In this document: piece by piece, positions 21,256 to 29,244 of the stretch
How positions within the stretch are numbered: the first letter of the stretch is position 1
Layout: each line of letters begins with the position of its first letter
Translations under genes and position numbers: made by a program
The notes under the pieces: generated by a model
Told to the model about the DNA's origin: nothing
What the model saw: the letters and a program-made list of their open reading frames with translations, nothing else
Databases searched by the model: none
Assembly: GCA_900547405.1 (NCBI GenBank)
Contig: URGL01000019.1
Coordinates: 1 to 38,569, forward strand
Direction: 5' to 3'
DNA length: 38,569 nt
DNA from: an uncultured Eubacteriales bacterium
Lineage (GTDB): Bacteria > Bacillota > Clostridia > Oscillospirales > Oscillospiraceae

Positions 21256-21346
21256 TTCCTTTTTTCTAAAAATTTTATGTCCAATAAGAGCACAAGTATA
21301 TTCTTATATATTCCTGGCCAGAATGGAGCGAAAAGGGGGGATTTGG

Positions 21347-23665
21347 ATGCACTGCGATCGGCAGACTGCCGCCCTGGTTCGTCGGGCAGGGAGCCTGGCC
21401 AGGGAAATGGGCCACAGCTTTGTGGGCTCCGTTCATCTGCTGCTGGCCCTCAGCGAAGCGGCAGGAGGGCCTGGGCAGCTGCTGCGTGGACTGGGACTGG
21501 AGAGCGAAAGCGCCCGGGCACTTGTGTCGCTGCTCTATGGCCTGGGGGATGGGGAGCTGCCCCTGCCTCAGGGCTTTACCCGGGCGGCCAGACGGCTCTT
21601 GCGGAGCGCCGCCCGGGAGGCCCGGCATCTGGGCCGCAGGGAGGTCAGTCCCATGGATGTGCTTCTTGCCGCCGCCCGGGAGCGGCACTGCGCGTCTATG
21701 GAGCTGCTTCAGGTTTACGGAGTGGACCCGGACGCGCTCTTTACCCATACCTTGGAATTTATGGACGCGCCCCAGAGGCCGGGACGGAAAAAGGAGGTTA
21801 TCCCTTTGAAATTATTAGAGCAATTCAGCGAGGATCTGGTCCAGAAGGCGGTATCCATGGACCCGGTGATCGGCAGGGACCGGGAGATCGATATGGTGGT
21901 GGGTATTCTGTGCCGGAAGAACAAGAATAATCCTGCCCTCATCGGAGAGCCCGGAGTGGGAAAGACCGCCATTGCCGAGGGGCTGGCCCAGCGGATGGCC
22001 CTGGGCAATGTGCCGCCTCAGCTGAAAGACAAGCGGCTATACAGCCTGAATATGGCGAGCCTGGTGGCGGGAACAAAATACCGGGGAGAATTTGAGGAGC
22101 GGCTCCGGGATGTGCTGGCGGAGATCCGGCGCAGCGCGGACGTGATCCTCTTTGTAGATGAGATGCACACCATTGTAGGTGCCGGGGCAGCGGAGGGGGC
22201 CATTGACGCTGCCAACATCTTCAAGCCTGCCCTGGGCCGGGGAGAACTGCAGATGGTTGGGGCCACCACCCGGGAAGAATACCGGAAGTATATTGAAAAG
22301 GATGCCGCTCTGGAGCGCCGGTTTCGTCCTGTCAGTGTGGAGGAGCCGGATCCGGAGACGGCCCTGGGCATCCTTCGGGCCCTGAAGCCCGGACTGGAGC
22401 GGCACCACCGGACCCGGATCACCGAGGAGGCTATGGCGGAGGCGGTACGGCTCTCCGTTCGCTATCTGCCGGACCTGTACCTACCCGACAAGGCCATTGA
22501 TCTGCTGGACGAGGGGGCGGCCCGGGCGAAGATGGAGGAGACCTGCCAGACGAAGGGCTCGGCGGCGCGAAAGGCCCTGGAGGAGGAGCTTCACGAGGCG
22601 GTCCGGGAGCGGCGGTTCGAAAAGGCGGCGGAGCTCCGGGATCGGGTCCAGGACCTGATGGAGCGGCCGGCGGAGGGGCGGCGGCCCCGGGCGGTGACGG
22701 CCTCCGACATTGCCTGGGTGGTATCCGCCCGGACCGGCATCCCCGTGGGAAGGCTGACGGCGGTGGAACGGGAGCGGATGCTGAACCTGGAAAGCCTGCT
22801 GTCCAGCCATGTGGTGGGCCAGTCCCGTGCCGTCAGCGCCGTGGCGGAGGCGGTGCGCCGGGGCACCAGCGGCATCCGGGATCCGGGGCGGCCCGTTGCC
22901 TGCCTGCTCTTCGCCGGCCCTACCGGGGTGGGAAAAACAGAGCTGTGCCGAGCCCTGGCCACGGAGGTATACGGCAGCAAGGAGGCAATGCTCCGGCTGG
23001 ATATGACGGAATATATGGAAAAGCATTCCGTCTCCCGGCTCATCGGAGCGCCTCCCGGCTACGTGGGCTACGAGGAGGGGGGCAAGCTGACGGAAGCCGT
23101 CCGCCGGAGGCCCTACTCCCTGGTGCTCTTTGACGAGCTGGAGAAGGCGCACCCGGAGGTCCTGGGTCTGCTGCTGCAAATTATGGAAGAAGGAGTCCTG
23201 ACGGACTCCACAGGACGGCGGGTCAGCTTCAAAAACACCATCGTTGTTATGACCTCCAACGCCGGGGGCACTCTCCGGGGGGAAGGACTGGGCTTCTGTG
23301 GGGAGGGGAAAAAGGGTATGGTGGAGGAGGCCCTTCGAGATGCCTTCACTCCGGAGTTTTTGGGACGGCTGGACGGCCTGATCTGCTTTGAGCCCCTCAC
23401 CGGCAGCGCACTGGAGGCCATTGCCCGGAAGTATCTGCGGCAGCTGGAGGAGCGCGCCGAGTCCTTGGGGGTGACCCTGCTGCTGCCTCCCGCATTGGCC
23501 CAGGAGCTGGCGGCCCAATGCGGGGGTCCCGCTGGGGCCAGAGGGCTGCGCCGCCTCGTACAGGACCAGGTGGAAGAAAAAATAGCCCTGTATCTGCTCC
23601 GCTCTTCCAGAAAGCCCAATCGGATCCGGCTGCGGCTGGAGGAGGGAAAAGTGGTGATCGGGTAG
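21347..23665 (+). CDS. clpC: ClpC-type AAA+ unfoldase (Clp protease ATP-binding subunit)
   Basis: A 772-residue Hsp100 protein: double Clp_N repeat (about 1-145), AAA1 with Walker A GEPGVGKT (200-207) and Walker B VILFVDEMH (266-274), a UVR motif (about 412-440, ELHEAVRERRFEKAAELRDR), AAA2 with GPTGVGKTE (524-532) and LVLFDELEKAH (592-602), and a C-terminal D2-small domain. The UVR linker and the LGF tripeptide (648-650), which sits where ClpP-docking loops are found, indicate a ClpC-type partner of ClpP rather than the disaggregase ClpB. I start it at ATG 21347 after GGGGGG; the frame is open for 900 bases upstream but there it overlaps other genes. Somewhat short and arginine-rich. The usual ctsR, mcsA and mcsB neighbours are absent. 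Confidence 0.9.
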   Translation: MHCDRQTAALVRRAGSLAREMGHSFVGSVHLLLALSEAAGGPGQLLRGLGLESESARALVSLLYGLGDGELPLPQGFTRAARRLLRSAAREARHLGRREVSPMDVLLAAARERHCASMELLQVYGVDPDALFTHTLEFMDAPQRPGRKKEVIPLKLLEQFSEDLVQKAVSMDPVIGRDREIDMVVGILCRKNKNNPALIGEPGVGKTAIAEGLAQRMALGNVPPQLKDKRLYSLNMASLVAGTKYRGEFEERLRDVLAEIRRSADVILFVDEMHTIVGAGAAEGAIDAANIFKPALGRGELQMVGATTREEYRKYIEKDAALERRFRPVSVEEPDPETALGILRALKPGLERHHRTRITEEAMAEAVRLSVRYLPDLYLPDKAIDLLDEGAARAKMEETCQTKGSAARKALEEELHEAVRERRFEKAAELRDRVQDLMERPAEGRRPRAVTASDIAWVVSARTGIPVGRLTAVERERMLNLESLLSSHVVGQSRAVSAVAEAVRRGTSGIRDPGRPVACLLFAGPTGVGKTELCRALATEVYGSKEAMLRLDMTEYMEKHSVSRLIGAPPGYVGYEEGGKLTEAVRRRPYSLVLFDELEKAHPEVLGLLLQIMEEGVLTDSTGRRVSFKNTIVVMTSNAGGTLRGEGLGFCGEGKKGMVEEALRDAFTPEFLGRLDGLICFEPLTGSALEAIARKYLRQLEERAESLGVTLLLPPALAQELAAQCGGPAGARGLRRLVQDQVEEKIALYLLRSSRKPNRIRLRLEEGKVVIG

Positions 23666-23746
23666 AATAGACGGAGTATTTCTAAAAACAAACGTTCGAA
23701 AATAAGAAAAAAACAAGGGAAATGCTGGAAATCCGGCAAAAAAAGA

Positions 23747-23775
23747 TTGATTTTTTTCGGGAGAGGAAGTATACT
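23747..23775 (+). promoter_or_regulatory. Promoter of the division and cell wall cluster
   Basis: TTGATT (23747-23752), 17 bases, TATACT (23770-23775). It stands directly upstream of the TGGA repeats and of mraZ. The ~80 bases between the clpC stop and this promoter hold no clear terminator. Confidence 0.75.
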
Positions 23776-23784
23776 GTACAAAAA

Positions 23785-23809
23785 TGGAGTGAAGTGGATG
23801 TAATGTGGA
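23785..23809 (+). promoter_or_regulatory. Three TGGA direct repeats: probable MraZ operator
   Basis: TGGA occurs at 23785-23788, 23795-23798 and 23806-23809, spaced 10 and 11 bases, starting just after the predicted transcription start. MraZ proteins of other bacteria bind sets of short TGG-containing direct repeats about one helical turn apart in their own promoter, which this matches. Confidence 0.6.
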
Positions 23810-23830
23810 GGAAAAGGGGGAGGTGAGGCA

Positions 23831-24259
23831 ATGATCGGCAAATACCCGGCCAGGATGGACGACAAGGGGCGTCTCATCGTTCCGGCCAAGCTCCGGCAGG
23901 AGCTGGGAGAGAACTTTTATGTGACCCTGGGTGTCAACTGCGGCCATCGGTGTCTCACGGTGTATACCGCCCCCGAATGGGAAAAGCTCAGCGAGAACTA
24001 CAATTCCCTTACCATCTCCCAGCGCTCCGGCGCTACCAGCCTGATTTTTATGAACGCCGCTCAATGCAGTCCGGATAAGCAGTTCCGGTTCAGCCTGACT
24101 CCCTTTTTGCAGGACTACGCCGGTATTGACCGGGAGGTCATGATCGTGGGCCGGGCCGGTCAGGCAGAAATCTGGGATACGGAAGAATTCAGCCGCTTCG
24201 AGCAGGAGAATCTGACTCCCGAAAAGCTGCTGGCATCCTTGGAGGCAATTGGGCTATGA
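23831..24259 (+). CDS. mraZ: Transcriptional regulator MraZ
   Basis: A 142-residue protein with two AbrB-like halves, each with the DxxGR pattern: MIGKYPARMDDKGRLIVPAKLR at the start and FSLTPFLQDYAGIDREVMIVG in the second half. MraZ forms a ring-shaped oligomer and represses the division and wall cluster through direct repeats at its own promoter, seen here at 23785-23809. ATG 23831 is preceded by GGAGG. The stop overlaps the rsmH start by four bases. First gene of the dcw cluster, as in most Firmicutes. Confidence 0.97.
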   Translation: MIGKYPARMDDKGRLIVPAKLRQELGENFYVTLGVNCGHRCLTVYTAPEWEKLSENYNSLTISQRSGATSLIFMNAAQCSPDKQFRFSLTPFLQDYAGIDREVMIVGRAGQAEIWDTEEFSRFEQENLTPEKLLASLEAIGL

Positions 24260-25191
24260 GTGAATTTCATCACGTTTCTGTGCTGCTGGAGGAATGTATC
24301 CAGGGGCTGAACATCAAGCCGGAGGGCATTTATGTGGACGGTACCTTGGGCGGTGCCGGTCACTCCAGCCATATCGCGGAGCACCTGACCACCGGCCGTC
24401 TGATCGGCATCGATCGGGATCCGGTGGCCTTGGCTGCCGCCGGAGAGCGGCTGGCACCTTATAAAGACCGAGTGACGCTGGTCCACTCCAATTTCTGCCA
24501 GATGGATTCCGTTTTGCGGGATCTGGGAATTGGGGGAGTGGACGGCATTTTGCTGGACCTGGGTGTGTCCTCCCCACAGCTGGACGATGGGGACCGGGGC
24601 TTTTCCTATATGACGGATGCCCCTCTGGATATGCGTATGGACGGCGGCGATGCCCTCACCGCCGACACGGTGGTGAATACCTGGTCCTATGAGGAGCTGA
24701 AAAAGATCCTCTATGAATACGGTGAGGAGCGCTACGCCCCTGCCATTGCCGCAGCCATTGTGCGGCGAAGAGAGGCGGCCCCCATTCATACCACCCTGGA
24801 GCTGGTGGACGTGATTCGCTCTGCCATGCCTCCCGCGGCTCTGCGGGAAAAGCAGCACCCGGCCAAGCGGAGCTTCCAGGCTATCCGCATCGCCGTCAAC
24901 GATGAGCTGGGCTCTGTGGCAAAAGCCATGGAGGCGGCCATCCCCCTGCTGAATCCCGGCGGACGGCTGGCGGTGATCACCTTCCACTCTCTGGAGGACC
25001 GGATCGTGAAGAATGCCATGGCCTCCGCTGCCAAGGGCTGCATCTGTCCCCCGGAATTTCCGGTCTGTGTCTGCGGGCGGAAACCCCAAGTGGATATTAT
25101 TACAAAAAAACCCATTGTCTCCACGCCGGAAGAGCTGGAGCGGAACCCCAGAGCCAGGAGCGCCAAGCTGCGCGTCTGCCAAAAACGCTGA
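24256..25191 (+). CDS. rsmH: 16S rRNA (cytosine(1402)-N4)-methyltransferase
   Basis: A 311-residue SAM-dependent enzyme that methylates N4 of C1402 in 16S rRNA. Conserved blocks: YVDGTLGGAGHSSHI (SAM motif), LDLGVSSPQLDDGDRGFSY, APLDMRMD, KRSFQAIRIAVNDEL and ITFHSLEDRIVKNAM, and a CICPPEFPVCVCGRKP cysteine segment. Full length. It starts within the mraZ stop (ATGAGTGA overlap), so translation is coupled. RsmI, which 2'-O-methylates the same nucleotide, is on the opposite strand at 19409. Confidence 0.97.
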   Translation: MSEFHHVSVLLEECIQGLNIKPEGIYVDGTLGGAGHSSHIAEHLTTGRLIGIDRDPVALAAAGERLAPYKDRVTLVHSNFCQMDSVLRDLGIGGVDGILLDLGVSSPQLDDGDRGFSYMTDAPLDMRMDGGDALTADTVVNTWSYEELKKILYEYGEERYAPAIAAAIVRRREAAPIHTTLELVDVIRSAMPPAALREKQHPAKRSFQAIRIAVNDELGSVAKAMEAAIPLLNPGGRLAVITFHSLEDRIVKNAMASAAKGCICPPEFPVCVCGRKPQVDIITKKPIVSTPEELERNPRARSAKLRVCQKR

Positions 25192-25218
25192 TGGATCACC
25201 GGAAGGAGTGAACCCCGC

Positions 25219-25764
25219 ATGGATCAGAAACCGGAAATTCAATATGTGGGCCAGTTCTACGTTTACGGCAGCGAGGTCCAGGCGGAAAAGAAGAAGCAGC
25301 AGAAGAAAAACCAGCTTCCCAAGATTCCCAAGCCTACCCGGGAGCACTATATCTACATAGACCCGGCGGCAGTCTGCGGCATTGCTGTGGCGGCTGTGAT
25401 GCTGGTGGTGCTGATCGTTGGAGCCTTCCAGCTCCGCGGGGCAATGAACGAATACAACCGGCAGTCGGAGGTCCTTTCCAGCGTCCGCCGGGAAAACGCC
25501 CGGCTGGAGCACCAGTACCGGACCGGCCTGGATATAGACGCGGTGCGGGACCGGGCGGAGAGCCTGGGCATGGTGGATGCGGCGGAAGCGGAGCACACCA
25601 GCCTTCGGGTGACTGTGCCGGAAAGGGCCAAGGAAGAGAGCCTTTGGGACCGGGTCATGTGGCACCTGAAGGGGCTGCTCTACGGTGTGGACGAGTCCAA
25701 GGCAGACGAAATTTTCGAGAAAGATGTCCTTTCGAATATTGGCTCCGGGGAGAACATAGACTAA
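25219..25764 (+). CDS. ftsL: FtsL/septum formation initiator-like division protein
   Basis: A 181-residue bitopic protein in the exact cluster slot of ftsL, between rsmH and the PBP gene. It has a basic cytoplasmic part (1-50, with KKKQQKKNQLPKIPK), one transmembrane helix (about 51-70) and an outer coiled coil (73-110, EYNRQSEVLSSVRRENARLE). FtsL joins DivIC and FtsQ and helps activate FtsW with its PBP. Sequence identity in this family is always low, so the call rests on position and architecture. The C-terminal extension of about 60 residues is longer than in typical FtsL. GGAAGGAG precedes ATG 25219. Confidence 0.8.
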   Translation: MDQKPEIQYVGQFYVYGSEVQAEKKKQQKKNQLPKIPKPTREHYIYIDPAAVCGIAVAAVMLVVLIVGAFQLRGAMNEYNRQSEVLSSVRRENARLEHQYRTGLDIDAVRDRAESLGMVDAAEAEHTSLRVTVPERAKEESLWDRVMWHLKGLLYGVDESKADEIFEKDVLSNIGSGENID

Positions 25765-25777
25765 ATCGGCAGCTGCG

Positions 25778-25810
25778 AATGGGCGGCGAGGGGTTCCCTT
25801 GCCGCCCATT
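25778..25810 (+). terminator. Strong hairpin inside the dcw cluster, between ftsL and the PBP gene
   Basis: AATGGGCGGC (25778-25787) pairs perfectly with GCCGCCCATT (25801-25810), with AGGG/CCCT pairing again inside. Only TT follows, so it may be a leaky terminator, an RNA-processing site or a stabilising 3' end rather than a full stop. Confidence 0.6.
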
Positions 25811-25841
25811 TTGAACATATGGCGGCCGAAAGGGTGGGGCT

Positions 25842-27767
25842 ATGAAAAAGCACCGGGAAAACCGTTTTTACCGGGTACGCATGGATACGGCCCGGAATCT
25901 GCGGATCCGGCTGGGAGCGCTTATCCTGGGGACCCTGGCTTTTTTCCCGATTGCCGCCAGACTCGTTCAGCTGACGGTGGTGGATCACGGCTACTACACC
26001 GCCAAGGCTCTGAACAACCAGACCCGCTCCACTGCCGTTCTTACGGAACGGGGGATGATATACGACCGGAACATGAATGTGCTGGCGGTAAGCCGCTCGG
26101 TGGAGCACGTCTACCTGGACCCCCAGGAGCTGAAGCAGGCCCGGGTGGATCTGGAAAAGCTCTCCCTCTTTTTGGGGGAACGGCTGGGAAAAGAGCCCCA
26201 GTGGATTCTGGAGCAGGCGAAGGATACCCGCCGCCGCTATAAGCAGGTGGCCAGCGGCATTTCTACGGAGACGGCGGATGAGATCCGGGGCTATATTTTG
26301 GAGAAGAACATTTCCGGTGTCCATCTGGAGCCCTCTGTCCGCCGGAGCTACCCTTTTGGAGACCTGGCCAGCCAGGTCATCGGCTTTACCAACCTGTCCG
26401 GCCAGGGCAGCGAAGGAATCGAGGCGGCCTACGATGCATTTCTCTCCGGCCCAATGGCCAGAGTACTCACCACCAAGGGCAGCAACGAAATGGATATGCC
26501 CTTTTCTTATGAGAATCTGGTGGTACCCAGAGAAAGCTGCAACCTGATACTTACCCTGGACACCACGGTCCAGAGCTGCCTGGAAAACCGGCTCCGGGAG
26601 GCCATCGCCAAATACGATGTGCAAAACGGTGCCTTTGGCCTGGTGATGAACTGCAAGACAGGAGAAATTCTGGCCATGGCCACCTTGGGCGGCTACGACC
26701 CCAACGACTACCAGCGGGTGGCTGACGAGAAGACTGCCGGGGAGCTGGAAGCGCTGGAGGCGGAATACCGATCCTTCCCGGAAAATTCCGAGGAATATAT
26801 CCGGGGCAGGCAAGCCTACACGGATCTGCTGACCCAGGCCAGATTGAAGCAGTGGCGCAACCGGGTGATTTCCGATGGCTACGAGCCTGGATCCACCTTT
26901 AAGGTTCTGACTATGGCGGCGGCCCTGGACTGCGGTGCCATTGATCTGAATACCCATTTCTACTGCCGCGGGGCAGAGCGGATCCAGGGCCGGGCTCAGC
27001 TGCTCCACTGCTGGCGCGCTGCCGGACACGGGGCGGAGCAGACACCTCAGGCCTTGCAGAATTCCTGCAATCTGGCCTTTGCCCACATCGCCTTGAAGCT
27101 GGGCGGAGAACGGTTTTACGACTATGTAAAACGGTTCGGCATTCTGGAAAAAACCGGAGTTGATCTGGCAGGGGAGAGCAAGGGAATTTTCTTCGACAAG
27201 GCATTGGTGACCAATACGGACAAATGGGGCACGGCATCGTTGACCTCCGGCTCCTTCGGGCAGACCTTTAAGATCACCCCCTTGCAGCTGGTCAGGGCCA
27301 TCGCCTCCGTGGTCAACGGCGGGGAACTTGTAGAGCCCTACATGGTTTCTGAGGCCCAGGATGCCAAGGGAAATGTGGTATACAGGCAGGAGCCAACGGT
27401 GACCCGGCGCACCGTCAAAGAGGAGACCTCTGAAATGATGCGGACCCTCATCCGTTCCGTGGTAACGGAGGGAACGGCGAAAAATGCCGATGTGGCGGGG
27501 TTCGCCATTGGCGGAAAGACGGGAACCAGTGAGAAAATAGATGTTTTTGATGACAAGGGACAAAGAGTATTGGATAAAATTGTATCATTTGTGGGGATTG
27601 CAACCATGGACGATCCGGAGTATATTGTATTGGCGGCTCTGGACACGCCTAGCAGGGCAACCGGGATCTATATTTCCGGCGGCGTTATGGCGGCACCTAC
27701 CGTGGGGGCCATCCTGGCAGATATTCTGCCGTACCTGGGCGTAAAGAAAATGGAAGAACCCCAATAG
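25842..27767 (+). CDS. Class B penicillin-binding protein, SpoVD/FtsI type
   Basis: A 641-residue transpeptidase with one N-terminal membrane helix (about 21-42), a PBP dimerisation domain (RGMIYDRN, VRRSYPFGDLASQVIG) and a transpeptidase domain with catalytic Ser 351 in GSTFK (SxxK), SCN (408-410) and KTGTS (559-563). It crosslinks peptidoglycan with an SEDS partner, here FtsW. Family members at this position in Clostridia are named SpoVD or PbpB; SpoVD usually ends in a PASTA domain, which is absent here, so either a vegetative (FtsI) or a sporulation role is possible. A charged segment of about 50 residues (290-340, ELEALEAEYRSFPE) precedes the active serine. GGGTGGGG lies before ATG 25842. 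Confidence 0.93.
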   Translation: MKKHRENRFYRVRMDTARNLRIRLGALILGTLAFFPIAARLVQLTVVDHGYYTAKALNNQTRSTAVLTERGMIYDRNMNVLAVSRSVEHVYLDPQELKQARVDLEKLSLFLGERLGKEPQWILEQAKDTRRRYKQVASGISTETADEIRGYILEKNISGVHLEPSVRRSYPFGDLASQVIGFTNLSGQGSEGIEAAYDAFLSGPMARVLTTKGSNEMDMPFSYENLVVPRESCNLILTLDTTVQSCLENRLREAIAKYDVQNGAFGLVMNCKTGEILAMATLGGYDPNDYQRVADEKTAGELEALEAEYRSFPENSEEYIRGRQAYTDLLTQARLKQWRNRVISDGYEPGSTFKVLTMAAALDCGAIDLNTHFYCRGAERIQGRAQLLHCWRAAGHGAEQTPQALQNSCNLAFAHIALKLGGERFYDYVKRFGILEKTGVDLAGESKGIFFDKALVTNTDKWGTASLTSGSFGQTFKITPLQLVRAIASVVNGGELVEPYMVSEAQDAKGNVVYRQEPTVTRRTVKEETSEMMRTLIRSVVTEGTAKNADVAGFAIGGKTGTSEKIDVFDDKGQRVLDKIVSFVGIATMDDPEYIVLAALDTPSRATGIYISGGVMAAPTVGAILADILPYLGVKKMEEPQ

Positions 27768-27783
27768 AAAAAGGAGAATCAAC

Positions 27784-29244
27784 ATGAAACTGGAAAAGCT
27801 GCTGCGAGATGTGCCTGTTCTGGAGTGCCATGAGGACCTGGAGACGGATATCACCTCCATCGCCTATGATTCCCGCAAGGTTCGCCCAGGCGGCCTCTTT
27901 GTTGCCGTCTCCGGCCTTACCGCCGACGGCAACCGGTTCATTCCAATGGCATTGGAGAAGGGAGCCAGGGCGGTGGTCACCGCCGTGAAGCCGAAGGAAG
28001 ATATTCCCTATGTGCTGGTAGAAAACGAACGGCTGGCTCTGGCGAAAATGGCCTGCAATTTCTATGGCCGTCCGGCGGAGGCCATGCACATCATCGGCGT
28101 TACCGGAACCAATGGAAAGACTTCCGTGACGCTGCTGCTCAAATCCCTGCTGGAGCGGACTTTGGGCGTAAAGGTGGGGCTGGTGGGCACCATGGGCAAC
28201 CTGATCGGTGACGAGCCTATCCCATCGGAGCGGACGACCCCGGAGAGTTTGGAGCTCCAGGAGCTCTTCGCCCGGATGCGGGATGCCGGCTGCAGCTATG
28301 TGATCATGGAGGTCTCCAGCCATGCCATCGCCCTGGACCGCATCGGCGGCATCCACTATGAGGCGGCGGCCTTTACCAACCTGACAGAGGATCATCTGGA
28401 TTTTCACAAGACCATGGAGGCCTACCGGGATACGAAGGCAGAGCTCTTCTCCCGCTGCGACAAGGCGGTTATCAACCTGGACGATCCCTACGGCCCCTAT
28501 ATGCTGGAAAAGGCCGGCTGCCAAACCCTGACCATTTCTGCCCATGGCAAAGGCCAGCTCCAGGCGGAGCAGATCCGGCTCCATGCTGACGGCGTTTCCT
28601 ATCAGGCGGTGATGGATGGGGAGAAGGTTTCCGTTCATGTGCCGATCCCAGGTCGGTTTACGGTGTACAACAGCCTGACGGTGCTGGGCCTTGCCAGACT
28701 GCTGGGGATTTCCCTGGAGGAAGGCGCCCGGGAGCTGTCTCTGGTTTCCGGGGTGAAGGGACGGGTTGAGGTGGTGCCCACGCCGGGCATGCCCTATACG
28801 GTGCTCATCGACTATGCCCATACGCCTGACGGGCTGGACAAGGTCCTGTCCTCCGTGCGGGACTTCTGCAAGGGGCGGCTCATCGCCGTTTTTGGCTGCG
28901 GCGGAGACCGGGACCCCATCAAGCGCCCCATTATGGGCCGCATCGGTGTGGAAAGATCCGACTTTGCCATCATCACTTCCGACAATCCCCGAACGGAGGA
29001 TCCTATGGCGATTATCCGGGATATCCTGGCAGGGGTGGATGATTCCATGGGAGAATATACCGTAATTGAGGACCGGCGAAAGGCCATCAGATACGCTATG
29101 GACATTGGCAAAAAAAATGATATAATAGTATTGGCAGGAAAGGGCCATGAGACCTACCAGGACGTTGGCGGCAAGAAGCACCACCTGGACGAACGGGAAG
29201 AGGTACAGGCACATCTGTCGGAATTGAGGGGACACCATGAGTAA
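27784..29244 (+). CDS. murE: UDP-MurNAc-tripeptide synthetase, meso-DAP type
   Basis: A 486-residue Mur ligase that adds the third residue to UDP-MurNAc-L-Ala-D-Glu. It has the ATP loop GVTGTNGKT (105-113), a central domain with MEVSSHAIALDRI, and in the C-terminal domain the DNPR motif (400-403), which in MurE marks meso-diaminopimelate rather than lysine as substrate. So the wall of this organism is predicted to be DAP-type. AAAGGAG precedes ATG 27784, 16 bases after the PBP gene; the end overlaps murF by eight bases. Confidence 0.97.
   Translation: MKLEKLLRDVPVLECHEDLETDITSIAYDSRKVRPGGLFVAVSGLTADGNRFIPMALEKGARAVVTAVKPKEDIPYVLVENERLALAKMACNFYGRPAEAMHIIGVTGTNGKTSVTLLLKSLLERTLGVKVGLVGTMGNLIGDEPIPSERTTPESLELQELFARMRDAGCSYVIMEVSSHAIALDRIGGIHYEAAAFTNLTEDHLDFHKTMEAYRDTKAELFSRCDKAVINLDDPYGPYMLEKAGCQTLTISAHGKGQLQAEQIRLHADGVSYQAVMDGEKVSVHVPIPGRFTVYNSLTVLGLARLLGISLEEGARELSLVSGVKGRVEVVPTPGMPYTVLIDYAHTPDGLDKVLSSVRDFCKGRLIAVFGCGGDRDPIKRPIMGRIGVERSDFAIITSDNPRTEDPMAIIRDILAGVDDSMGEYTVIEDRRKAIRYAMDIGKKNDIIVLAGKGHETYQDVGGKKHHLDEREEVQAHLSELRGHHE

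Noticed and set aside
20423..21346. 900-base in-frame extension upstream of the clpC-type gene
   Set aside because: It runs antisense through the trmN-like gene and ferredoxin, contains no family motif, and the Clp_N domain begins right at ATG 21347 after a ribosome site.
22481..24064. 527-codon open frame on the minus strand
   Set aside because: It is antisense to clpC and mraZ, which have clear conserved motifs. Long shadow frames are expected in G+C-rich genes, and its translation shows no family motifs.
24160..25818. 552-codon open frame on the minus strand
   Set aside because: Antisense to rsmH and ftsL; no motif support.
25761..27563. 600-codon open frame on the minus strand
   Set aside because: Fully antisense to the penicillin-binding protein gene; no ribosome site and no recognisable protein.
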